This document shows positions 1 to 5,242 of a stretch of DNA of 5,242 bases, one piece after another. Under the pieces are notes generated by a model. That model was given only the letters and a program-made list of their open reading frames with translations, was not told the origin of the DNA and made no database searches. Source of the DNA: Paracoccaceae bacterium (GTDB lineage: Bacteria; Pseudomonadota; Alphaproteobacteria; Rhodobacterales; Rhodobacteraceae); assembly GCA_002400675.1 (NCBI GenBank), contig NVQY01000066.1:5008-10249 (forward strand). Direction: 5' to 3'. A program made the translations under genes and the position numbers. The first letter of the stretch is position 1. Every line of letters begins with the position of its first letter.

Positions 1-866
1 CCAAATAATTGGTCTTTTCCCTTGCCGCCGTACAGAGCGTCGCGCCCATTCTGTCCGTATAGAACATCTCGGTCATCACCGGCAGTAAGGGTATCATCAC
101 CGTTGCCGCCTCTGAGTGTGTCATTCCCAAGGTAACCATTAAGGCTGTCATTGCCATTTCCACCGAATAGCGCGTCGTTGCCTGTGCCGCCGGATACGTA
201 GTCATCTCCTCCTCCACCGAAAACGCGGTCGTTTCCTTCGTCGCCGTGCAGGCTGTCGCTGCCTCCCCGGCCATACAATCTATCATCGCCAGGACCAGCG
301 GATATAAAGTACGACAATCCGGTGTCCGGTGCGATTATTAGGTCGTCTTCAGTTATATTCGGAAATATCTGGTCGAATGCAATCCATTGGTTCGGTCGGA
401 AATCGCCGCGACCAGCGGAGAAATTCGTAACACTGTCATACAAGTTTTCCCAATCCGTTGGCGAGCTAATCTCTGGTAGCGGATCGCCATCCAGAAAGAA
501 GATTGCATTAAGCTCTACTGGATCAGAATAACCGTCTATGGTAATCTCAGGTATAGAAATATCTAACACCGTGGTCCGGCGTGGGGTGTCCTCGCTGTCA
601 AACCAATCCATTCTGTATAAGCGGAACACTTCGTTGCCGGTAAGTACTACATCGTTTAAGGTTGCTGAATCAAAAATATGGTTTAGATTAATTTCAGGCC
701 TGTCGCCCTTACCTGAAAGGATCGTGTATTGAAACGATCGCCCAATATCACTCGTTGACCCACCGCTCGTAACTGAAAACTCAATACTAGGGTCAACTTC
801 GACGATTGTGCGGCCTTGATCAAGAGTAAGGTACGCGACGGTTCCGGTGGATGTGAAGGTGGTCAT
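1..866 (-). CDS. RTX-type calcium-binding repeat protein, partial (C-terminus beyond window)
   Basis: The reading frame is open from the ATG at 866 to the left edge: 288 codons, no stop. Residues 1-190 form a non-repetitive domain rich in beta-prone and acidic stretches that I do not recognise. Residues 191-288 are eleven back-to-back RTX nonapeptides close to GGxGxDxLx, for example GTGNDALFG and GNGNDSLNG. In known RTX proteins such repeats fold into a parallel beta-roll that binds calcium outside the cell. The N-terminus (MTTFTSTGTVAYLTLDQG) has no hydrophobic signal peptide, as expected for type I secretion through an ABC exporter guided by a C-terminal signal; that end is not visible. The start is supported by AAGGA six bases upstream. 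A catalytic domain, if any, would lie beyond the edge, so substrate and role cannot be stated. It could be a toxin, an extracellular enzyme or a surface protein. Confidence 0.9.
   Translation of the reverse strand, partial: MTTFTSTGTVAYLTLDQGRTIVEVDPSIEFSVTSGGSTSDIGRSFQYTILSGKGDRPEINLNHIFDSATLNDVVLTGNEVFRLYRMDWFDSEDTPRRTTVLDISIPEITIDGYSDPVELNAIFFLDGDPLPEISSPTDWENLYDSVTNFSAGRGDFRPNQWIAFDQIFPNITEDDLIIAPDTGLSYFISAGPGDDRLYGRGGSDSLHGDEGNDRVFGGGGDDYVSGGTGNDALFGGNGNDSLNGYLGNDTLRGGNGDDTLTAGDDRDVLYGQNGRDALYGGKGKDQLF
3..296 (-). repeat. RTX nonapeptide repeats (11 units, 27-bp period)
   Basis: Eleven contiguous 9-residue units occupy residues 191-288 of the left-edge gene with no insertion between them. 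The Asp at the fifth position is kept in all eleven. The Gly at the third is kept in ten; the ninth unit (GDDRDVLYG) has Asp there. The seventh unit (YLGNDTLRG) lacks the usual leading Gly. The array is still in phase at the window edge, so it probably continues. DNA identity between units is only moderate, so this is a protein-level repeat rather than a recent tandem duplication. Confidence 0.92.
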
Positions 867-870
867 TGTT

Positions 871-877
871 TTTCCTT
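871..877 (-). promoter_or_regulatory. Ribosome binding site of the RTX gene
   Basis: On the minus strand this reads AAGGAAA. The AAGGA core ends six bases before the ATG at 866, the best-supported start in this frame. Confidence 0.7.
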
Positions 878-892
878 GTTGCAGAAATAGCC

Positions 893-917
893 AATTGAAA
901 ACCGCATTCTTTCAATT
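893..917. promoter_or_regulatory. 8-bp perfect inverted repeat upstream of the RTX gene
   Basis: AATTGAAA and TTTCAATT are separated by nine bases, and the inner edge lies 26 bases before the RTX start codon. It could be an operator for a dimeric regulator or a 5'-leader hairpin close to the ribosome binding site. I found no convincing -35/-10 pair placed so as to choose between these. The arms are A+T-rich, so chance is a real possibility. Confidence 0.35.
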
Positions 918-1336
918 TATCCGACAATCCCCAAGTGGAACGCCATGTGCCCCAGATTGATACTTATGTGCAGTCGAAGCAAGTCTATTGGCCGCTGCTC
1001 CGTCGATTTTGCATCTGTAATGTCAGCCTGACGCGGTTTCTGGCCTCAACTTCAGGTTGGGCGCAAAATTCGGTTTGTTTGACACAGGCTTGGGCGTATC
1101 CGCTGAGTCGCTTTCCTTTGAGTTATGCGGCGGTCGTCCTCATCCTCTCACTGGTCGCTGTGAATGATCTTGGCGAATACCTGCTTTTAGCTGCCCATAC
1201 GGGTCCCATATATGAGGAGGGGTTAATAGGGATCATTAAGTTATCCTTCACCTTCCTGAAAGTTTTCCTAATATGTGTCTCATATTTGTTAGTATTATTA
1301 ATAAGTTAACCTCTAAACCACCTACCCCCAGACCTC

Positions 1337-2656
1337 TTATTGGTGCTCTGCTGTTACCTCAGGGGTCAAACCAACATGACCCTCGAATACTCTGATCATG
1401 ATGTCTTTCGCCTGAGCTTCATGCTTGGCGGAAACTAGAACAGCATCGTGGACAGGAAGCGCCGTAATGCTACTGCCTTTCAGGGTCAGCAGGACATTCA
1501 CGAGGATATCTGACTCTTGCCGCATGATCGCCATGCCAATCCCGGCACCGAACCGATGGGCAATGTGGGGATGTCGCTTTCCGATTGCTGCCATCACGTC
1601 TTTCAGGGAAATTGTCGTGGGGATCGTCTTTCGTGCGCCCTGTGGCAGGCGAGTTAGCGGCTTGCTGGCATTGATTGCGGCTTGAATGACCTTCTTGATG
1701 CCGGGACGACAACCCACGGGAATGCTAAACCCGGACAGGTCATAGAGGTCACCGGGTGGGGGCGTTGCTCGCTCGATGCCATACAACAGCAGAAGCCCCA
1801 TTTGGCCATAGTCAAGCTCAACCACAGAGTCGTCATCCAGGACCAGTTCCAGGCGCTGGGCGTGTTTCATTCCCTGCCAGAACCCGCCGTAGAGCCTGCC
1901 ACCCTGACCGAAGTCGGCGTTGTTGAATATCCGGCGAAGACGTCGGTCGTGAAGGTTGACCCCCGGTGCAGGACAGTCGATCTCCACCCCGTCCAGCCAA
2001 GCATTGATGGCCTGCATGTTCTGTCTGAGCGAAGTCGTCTCGTCGGTATCCGTGTACTCGACCAGCTTGCCGGGGGTGACGCTGTTGGGTTTTACTGCCC
2101 TGAGCACAATGACCTCCTCGTCCGGTGACCGTCCGAAGTCAGCAAAGGTGATGCCAAACCGATCTATCCGGCTAAGCAGCTTGGTCCCTGCCGCCAGAAC
2201 AGTCTGTTTTCCACTGACAGAGAAGGCCAAGGTCTCGTCCTTGGTGGTGATCGTCCGTTGTCCGGGGGTGACGATCAGGAACGACATTTCCTCTGCCGCC
2301 ATTACGCGCAGGATATTGGGCAGGGTCTTGCCCAAAGCTTGCCCTTTATAGCGAGATTTCTTGCGCAGGACTTGATTGCTCTGGCTGACGTGAACCTGAC
2401 CACCCCGGACTTCCAGTTGCCGGTGGATCAGATCACAGACAACCGCCTCAACCGTTGCCTCATAGGTGGCTTGGGCGGCAAAAGCCCGCTTGCGTTCACG
2501 GGTCCGGTGGAATTCCTCGTACCCGTCCATCTGTTGCAGCACTTCCTGCACCAACGCTTTCATCGCGAAAGACGCCGCCCGACGATGAGAGTCGAAAGGA
2601 CGGGCCGGTACGGTTTTGGCTGTATTTGGCATGGCCATGCCTTCTCTTTGGGTCAT
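1337..2656 (-). CDS. Putative polymerase-fold protein (family A DNA polymerase / single-subunit RNA polymerase-like motifs), integrase partner
   Basis: This 439-aa protein belongs to no family I can name. Residues about 1-200 carry an Arg/Lys-rich, mostly helical region and an uncharacterised domain. From about residue 240 the sequence shows an ordered motif set. A GGRLYGGFWQ block is at 252-261. VVELDYGQMG, like polymerase motif A, has Asp282. RPGIKKVIQAAIN, like motif B (RxxxK then an aromatic or polar residue eight further), has Arg317, Lys321 and Asn329. A helix MRQESDILVNVLL (Gln380, Asp383) resembles the Q-helix of Pol I, and LPVHDAVLV, like motif C, has His403-Asp404. In known family A enzymes the two Asp residues bind the catalytic metals. 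The Asp-Asp gap is 122 residues, shorter than in E. coli Pol I (705 to 882), which would mean compact fingers. The Ala after His-Asp replaces the Glu of Pol I. The ATG at 2656 overlaps the integrase stop as ATGA; 2632 is a credible alternative start. Polymerase activity is inferred from motifs only. Confidence 0.8.
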   Translation of the reverse strand: MTQREGMAMPNTAKTVPARPFDSHRRAASFAMKALVQEVLQQMDGYEEFHRTRERKRAFAAQATYEATVEAVVCDLIHRQLEVRGGQVHVSQSNQVLRKKSRYKGQALGKTLPNILRVMAAEEMSFLIVTPGQRTITTKDETLAFSVSGKQTVLAAGTKLLSRIDRFGITFADFGRSPDEEVIVLRAVKPNSVTPGKLVEYTDTDETTSLRQNMQAINAWLDGVEIDCPAPGVNLHDRRLRRIFNNADFGQGGRLYGGFWQGMKHAQRLELVLDDDSVVELDYGQMGLLLLYGIERATPPPGDLYDLSGFSIPVGCRPGIKKVIQAAINASKPLTRLPQGARKTIPTTISLKDVMAAIGKRHPHIAHRFGAGIGMAIMRQESDILVNVLLTLKGSSITALPVHDAVLVSAKHEAQAKDIMIRVFEGHVGLTPEVTAEHQ

Positions 2657-3957
2657 GTCTGACCTGCTTGGTTCGACTGATCCATCCAGTCCCGTAGTAT
2701 TTCCAGGGTGTAGCCAGAGCCATACCGGGCAGACACATCCGTGTTGCTGTGCCCCAGCAGAACCTTGGATATCTCTTCCGGGCACTCGACCGCTCTCAGG
2801 TCGTCCTTCTTCTTGTGTCTCAGGCTGTGCAGGCTCTTCTTCCTGTCAGGTATCACTGACCGAAAGTGCTTCATCATTGCTGCTGAGGCTGCTGTGTTGC
2901 CACCAACACGACCATACCGGGCAAAGATCGGGTCCTCGTCCTGCTTTCCCTGCCTGTGTTCCTGTAGTGCCTCAACCGCCCGGTCCGACAAGGGGATAAC
3001 CCGTTTACTGCTGGCGGTTTTCAGCCCCCTGATACTGTTGCCCCGAATGTGAATCGTCCCTTCCTGTAAATTTACGTCCTCAACCAGCAAGCCGGTTATT
3101 TCCGCCAATCGCGCCCCAGTGTCCCAAAGTGTCAGATAGATGGCCCTCAGGTCGGCTGCAGTACCCATGCCATCGAACCCTGCCAGCGCTTCCTGCGCGG
3201 TCAGTGGGAGGCGATCTCCGGCACTGTTTCCGGCTCCTTTTACTCTGAGATTGTGGAACGGGTTCACGATTGCCATCCCGTGCTCGTTGATGGTGTGGTT
3301 GATGACGGCCCGGACGATGTTGATGTAGCGGGTGACGCTGTTCGGCGATACTCGGTCCAGCAGGTGATCCCGGTACTTTAGCGCGTCCCCTCTGGTCAGG
3401 TCCTCCAGCGGTAACTGATTAAGTTTTACGCCACCAATCGCCGCCTTCAAGTCGCCCCGTGCTTTTGCCAGAGAGTTGGACAGCTTCTTGTTGTCCGCTG
3501 CATCCTTGTATTCGGCATACAGGTCGAACGCTGAGGACAGAGAAAGCACTTGTGTGGGGAACTTGGCCGAGAGAATGCGTTCGCGGACTTCCGGCACAAT
3601 CTTGTCCTCTAACCTGTCGTACAGATCCAACAGGCCGTCCCATTGGTTTTGATCTAACTGTCCGGTGCCAAGGTCGTACGCTACTTTTTCGCCATAGTGC
3701 GCTTTCACCACAGCCAGAGCCTTCTCATCGTCTGTTGGCGCATCGGCAATCCCGCTGAACAGGGCCTCAACCGCCTCGTTCACCGCCGGAAGCTTCCTCA
3801 GCATGTCCCGGTAGTTGGTGCCAAGATTCTGGTAGACGTGGTCTTTCCCCATCACTGACAGGAGGCGTTTGGGAACCCTACGCTTATAGCGGTAGCTTCC
3901 CCAGGGTCTCAGTTGGACGTATCGTGGCAGTTTCATGCCGGAATCATCGGTACTCAT
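2653..3957 (-). CDS. Tyrosine recombinase / phage-type site-specific integrase
   Basis: This 434-aa DNA strand-exchange enzyme would catalyse integration and excision at the adjacent tRNA-Asn gene. The N-terminal part (PRYVQLRPWGSYRYKRRVP) is typical of integrases of proteobacterial islands. A helical core-binding domain spans about residues 140-230. The catalytic domain follows, with every expected residue: Arg283 in DTGARLAEITG, Lys313 in LKTASSKRVIPL, His377 and Arg380 in HSLRH, His403 in LLGHS, and the nucleophile Tyr412 in SARYGSGY, nine residues after that His. It is therefore probably active. The frame stays open upstream into the tRNA gene, but an ATG inside the tRNA (4134) is not a plausible start. 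ATG 3957 is preferred; ATG 3936 (MKLPRYVQ) is possible. Neither has a good ribosome binding site. No terminator separates it from the tRNA, so read-through from the tRNA promoter is conceivable. Its stop overlaps the start of the polymerase-like gene. Confidence 0.93.
   Translation of the reverse strand: MSTDDSGMKLPRYVQLRPWGSYRYKRRVPKRLLSVMGKDHVYQNLGTNYRDMLRKLPAVNEAVEALFSGIADAPTDDEKALAVVKAHYGEKVAYDLGTGQLDQNQWDGLLDLYDRLEDKIVPEVRERILSAKFPTQVLSLSSAFDLYAEYKDAADNKKLSNSLAKARGDLKAAIGGVKLNQLPLEDLTRGDALKYRDHLLDRVSPNSVTRYINIVRAVINHTINEHGMAIVNPFHNLRVKGAGNSAGDRLPLTAQEALAGFDGMGTAADLRAIYLTLWDTGARLAEITGLLVEDVNLQEGTIHIRGNSIRGLKTASSKRVIPLSDRAVEALQEHRQGKQDEDPIFARYGRVGGNTAASAAMMKHFRSVIPDRKKSLHSLRHKKKDDLRAVECPEEISKVLLGHSNTDVSARYGSGYTLEILRDWMDQSNQAGQT
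2663..2668 (-). promoter_or_regulatory. Ribosome binding site within the integrase 3' end
   Basis: On the minus strand this reads AGCAGG, six bases before the ATG at 2656, and supports coupled translation with the integrase. A competing AGAAGG at 2640-2645 lies seven bases before the in-frame ATG at 2632, which would give a 431-aa product starting MPNTAKT. The sequence alone does not exclude either start. Confidence 0.5.
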
Positions 3958-4006
3958 GCCTGAAACGGTTAGCCCGTTCGCGACGAGGTTGGTAGGCCTG
4001 CGACGA

Positions 4007-4042
4007 AAAGAGGTCCGCAAAGAGGGCCGGAAAGAGGTCCGG
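4007..4042. repeat. Three 12-bp tandem repeats between tRNA and integrase
   Basis: Three contiguous units read AAAGAGGTCCGC, AAAGAGGGCCGG and AAAGAGGTCCGG; each differs from the others at only one or two positions. They lie about 45 bases from the tRNA 3' end and 50 from the preferred integrase start. The junction of the second and third units also makes a small inverted repeat, CCGGA/TCCGG (4027-4042). The position is where integrase arm-type sites or excisionase/regulator sites are often found; that role is inferred. In the integrase frame they would encode a pattern around RTSF/RPSL, but probably lie upstream of the true start. Confidence 0.75.
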
Positions 4043-4067
4043 TTGCCCTTGTATGCTATGTTTTCAT

Positions 4068-4086
4068 GGGAAAATAGAGGGAAAAT
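4068..4086. repeat. Direct repeat GGGAAAAT abutting the tRNA 3' end
   Basis: GGGAAAAT occurs at 4068-4075 and 4079-4086, eleven bases apart (about one helical turn). The second copy touches the last base of the encoded CCA. It could be a pair of protein-binding sites at the element boundary. The A-runs make a chance match plausible. Confidence 0.4.
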
Positions 4087-4160
4087 GGCTCCGGCGGTAG
4101 GGATCGAACCTACGACAAATTGATTAACAGTCAACTGCTCTACCGCTGAGCTACGCCGGA
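4086..4160 (-). tRNA. tRNA-Asn (anticodon GTT)
   Basis: On the minus strand the acceptor arms TCCGGCG and CGCCGGA pair over seven bases, followed by discriminator G and an encoded CCA. The D-arm contains AGCTCAGCGGTAGAGC. The anticodon loop CTGTTAA gives anticodon GTT, decoding AAC/AAT. The T-arm contains GGTTCGATCC flanked by pairing TAG/CTA bases. At 75 bases it is complete and should supply charged tRNA-Asn for translation. Its 3' half is the likely attachment site for the neighbouring integrase; integration evidently left the gene intact. Confidence 0.97.
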
Positions 4161-4171
4161 ACGGTTTGGGC

Positions 4172-4200
4172 GATATAGCAATCCAGAATTGGCGCGTCCA
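4172..4200 (-). promoter_or_regulatory. Probable sigma-70-type promoter of tRNA-Asn
   Basis: On the minus strand a -35-like TGGACG (4195-4200) and a -10-like TATATC (4172-4177) are exactly 17 bases apart. The -10 lies 11 bases before the mature tRNA 5' end, leaving a very short leader. Each hexamer matches four of six consensus positions, reasonable for an alphaproteobacterial tRNA promoter. Confidence 0.6.
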
Positions 4201-4234
4201 GTGGCTATTGTCGCTATTTAAGATATTTTTGTGT

Positions 4235-4300
4235 GTGGCCCGGATTCTCCCGCAATTTGGCCCCTGCGATCATGCCATCCAGGGGTTCGACACGGGCCAC
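4235..4300. other. Nested inverted repeats downstream of the MBL-fold gene
   Basis: An outer perfect 8-bp pair, GTGGCCCG (4235-4242) and CGGGCCAC (4293-4300), encloses an inner 6-bp pair, CCCCTG (4261-4266) and CAGGGG (4280-4285). It begins seven bases after the hydrolase stop, where a 3' end of that transcript is expected. No T-run follows on the minus strand (the next bases are ACACAAAAAT), so it is not a standard intrinsic terminator. It could protect an mRNA 3' end or act as a factor-dependent terminator. Confidence 0.4.
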
Positions 4301-4306
4301 CACCCG

Positions 4307-5224
4307 TCAGGTCATCCTTTCAAAGCGGGCCGTTGCCGCAAGTGGGCCGAGTGGCGATACGATGGATCTTCCGGTAAGATCAATGAGATGGGCCAGAACG
4401 TTACGTTCAGCAGCGGGCAGGAAAACTGCGGGCGTGTCGGTGTAGATCGCCCGGGCCAGGGCGTGGGCGGTGGCGGGGCCGTGCGACAGGGCCGCAAGAA
4501 TTGCCGCCTCGCGCCCCAAGCGATGCGCGATCAGCCAGTCAAGCCGCCCGGCAGGGTCGGTGACCGGCGCACCGTGGCCGGGGTGGAAAACCTGCCAGTC
4601 GCGCGCGCGTAGCCGCTGGCACGAGGCCATGAAGTCGGTCAGGTCTCCGTCGGGTGGCGACACCAGCGAACTGGCCCAGCCCATCACATGATCGGCGGTG
4701 AAACAGGCCGTGCCCCAACCAAGCGCGATGTGGTTACCCAGATGGCCGGGGGTATGAATCACCTCAAGCGACCAATCGGGGCCGGTGATCATTTCGCCGT
4801 CCCGCACGATCCGGTCGGGGCAAAAATCGGTGTCGATGCCTTCGCCCCCGCCCACCAGACCGGAATATGCCAGATCGTGCATCACCGCGCTGCGCCCGGC
4901 CATTGCATCGCCAAACGCCAGAATGGGCGCGCCAGTGGCCCTCCCAAGGGCGTGGGCAAGGGGTGAGTGGTCAACGTGGGTGTGGGTGACGATGATATGG
5001 CTGACGCGCTGGTTGGGACCAAGGGCGGCCAGAATGGCGCTTAGGTGGGCCGGGTCGTCGGGACCGGGGTCGATGACCGCCAGATCGGTGCTGCCCAGCA
5101 GATAGGTGTTGGTGCCGCGATAGGTCATCGCCGACGCATTGGGGGCCAGAATGCGGCGCAACCCGTTGCCAAGGTCAATGGCAGGCCCGACGGGCGGATC
5201 AAAGTCTGTGGCGGCTTGTTGCAT
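4307..5224 (-). CDS. MBL-fold metallo-hydrolase, LACTB2-like
   Basis: This complete 305-aa metallo-beta-lactamase-fold protein has no signal peptide and is probably cytoplasmic. The metal-binding set is intact: HTHVDH at 81-86 (His81, His83, Asp85, His86), His161 in HTPGH, Asp178 in TADH and His217 in HPGHG. These residues bind two metal ions, usually zinc. The N-terminal half contains TNTYLLGSTDLAVIDPGP, the usual opening of the fold. The C-terminal 75 residues (from RLDWLIAHR) fit the small winged-helix-like domain found in the LACTB2 subgroup. Human LACTB2 is a single-strand endoribonuclease, but bacterial relatives are mostly untested, so the substrate is unknown. The start has AGGA at 5231-5234, six bases upstream. 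The gene is visibly richer in G+C than the RTX region and looks like resident chromosome. It is transcribed toward the tRNA, but the tRNA has its own promoter. Confidence 0.93.
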   Translation of the reverse strand: MQQAATDFDPPVGPAIDLGNGLRRILAPNASAMTYRGTNTYLLGSTDLAVIDPGPDDPAHLSAILAALGPNQRVSHIIVTHTHVDHSPLAHALGRATGAPILAFGDAMAGRSAVMHDLAYSGLVGGGEGIDTDFCPDRIVRDGEMITGPDWSLEVIHTPGHLGNHIALGWGTACFTADHVMGWASSLVSPPDGDLTDFMASCQRLRARDWQVFHPGHGAPVTDPAGRLDWLIAHRLGREAAILAALSHGPATAHALARAIYTDTPAVFLPAAERNVLAHLIDLTGRSIVSPLGPLAATARFERMT

Positions 5225-5230
5225 GGGCTT

Positions 5231-5234
5231 TCCT
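5231..5234 (-). promoter_or_regulatory. Ribosome binding site of the MBL-fold gene
   Basis: On the minus strand AGGA stands six bases before the ATG at 5224, supporting that start over any internal Met. The promoter would lie beyond the right edge. Confidence 0.7.
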
Positions 5235-5242
5235 GCGTATTG

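Larger units (their letters stand above)
867..1336. other. Intergenic stretch with no convincing gene
   Basis: This 470-bp region separates the stop of the polymerase-like gene from the RTX start. The only sizeable frame is a plus-strand GTG-initiated one at 935-1309 (124 codons). Its second half is hydrophobic, with stretches such as YAAVVLILSLVAV and FLKVFLICVSYLLVLLIS that could be read as membrane helices. It has no ribosome binding site before the GTG, is Cys/Trp/Ser-rich in its first half, and resembles nothing I know. A minus-strand 37-codon frame starting MIPINPSSYMG also lies here without support. The end nearest the polymerase-like gene is A+T-rich and contains the 10-bp palindrome TTATTAATAA at 1295-1304. 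No intrinsic terminator (stem plus T-run) was seen after the stop at 1337. The stretch may contain decayed remnants of a gene. Confidence 0.5.
1337..4085 (-). mobile_element. Integrase module of a tRNA-Asn-associated integrative element (partial)
   Basis: An integrase gene lies immediately downstream of the 3' end of an intact tRNA gene, on the same strand, with a repeat-bearing leader between them. This is the standard layout of prophages and genomic islands that use a tRNA 3' end as attachment site. The element would start at the tRNA 3' end and extend to lower coordinates. No second copy of the tRNA 3' sequence was found in the window, so the left limit given is simply the end of the last gene confidently tied to the integrase. 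The true element may continue past position 1. Confidence 0.6.

Noticed and set aside
1..300. 27-bp periodicity as a possible CRISPR-like or DNA tandem array
   Set aside because: The period is exactly nine codons and encodes RTX nonapeptides; there are no identical repeats with unique spacers.
322..732. Two short plus-strand frames within the RTX gene region
   Set aside because: They are antisense to a continuous 288-codon frame with RTX repeats and a good ribosome binding site.
1295..1304. TTATTAATAA palindrome as an operator or terminator
   Set aside because: It is short and purely A+T within an A+T-rich stretch, with no stem stability or T-run context.
867..1336. Second attachment site (copy of the tRNA-Asn 3' end) in the spacer
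   Set aside because: No stretch resembling the T-arm and acceptor sequence was found here or elsewhere to the left.
2657..2785. Extension of the polymerase-like gene to an upstream ATG at 2785
   Set aside because: This would overlap the catalytic 3' end of the integrase by over 130 bases; the added residues are out-of-frame readings of the integrase, and the ATGA overlap at 2656 is a better start.
1425..2999. Several plus-strand and alternate-frame open frames overlapping the polymerase-like and integrase genes
   Set aside because: They lie opposite or across frames with recognisable motifs and have no domains or initiation signals of their own.
3958..4134. Integrase start at the ATG inside the tRNA-Asn gene
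   Set aside because: Translation would have to begin within the tRNA and pass through the 12-bp repeats; the added residues do not resemble integrase N-termini.
4166..5105. Plus-strand open frames opposite the MBL-fold gene
   Set aside because: Long antisense frames are expected in G+C-rich genes; the minus-strand frame has all metal-binding motifs.

Overview
The window looks like alphaproteobacterial DNA, most likely from the Rhodobacterales/Roseobacter group. This is inferred from the G+C-rich right-hand gene, a tRNA gene with an encoded CCA end, and the style of the proteins; no marker gene proves it. All supported genes lie on the minus strand, so gene order is described here from right to left.

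Right part (about 4161-5242): a G+C-rich chromosomal segment encoding a complete metallo-beta-lactamase-fold hydrolase of the LACTB2-like type (305 aa). It is followed by a short spacer with nested inverted repeats and a good sigma-70-type promoter for the tRNA gene.

Centre (about 1337-4160): an intact tRNA-Asn(GUU) gene. Directly downstream of its 3' end come a leader with three 12-bp tandem repeats, a tyrosine recombinase with the full R-K-H-R-H-Y catalytic set, and a 439-aa protein whose ATG overlaps the integrase stop as ATGA. This is the classic arrangement of an integrative element inserted at a tRNA 3' end. I did not recognise a named family for the second protein. Its C-terminal half carries what look like motifs A, B and C of the family A DNA polymerase / single-subunit RNA polymerase fold, so a coupled recombinase-polymerase pair is the most interesting hypothesis in the window.

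Left part (1-1336): a roughly 470-bp lower-G+C stretch without a convincing gene, then the first 288 codons of an RTX-type calcium-binding protein that runs off the left edge. Residues 191-288 are eleven consecutive nonapeptide repeats. It has no N-terminal signal peptide, which fits type I secretion. No second copy of the tRNA 3' end was seen, so the far boundary of the element lies outside the window or has decayed. Whether the RTX gene is cargo or old chromosome cannot be decided here.
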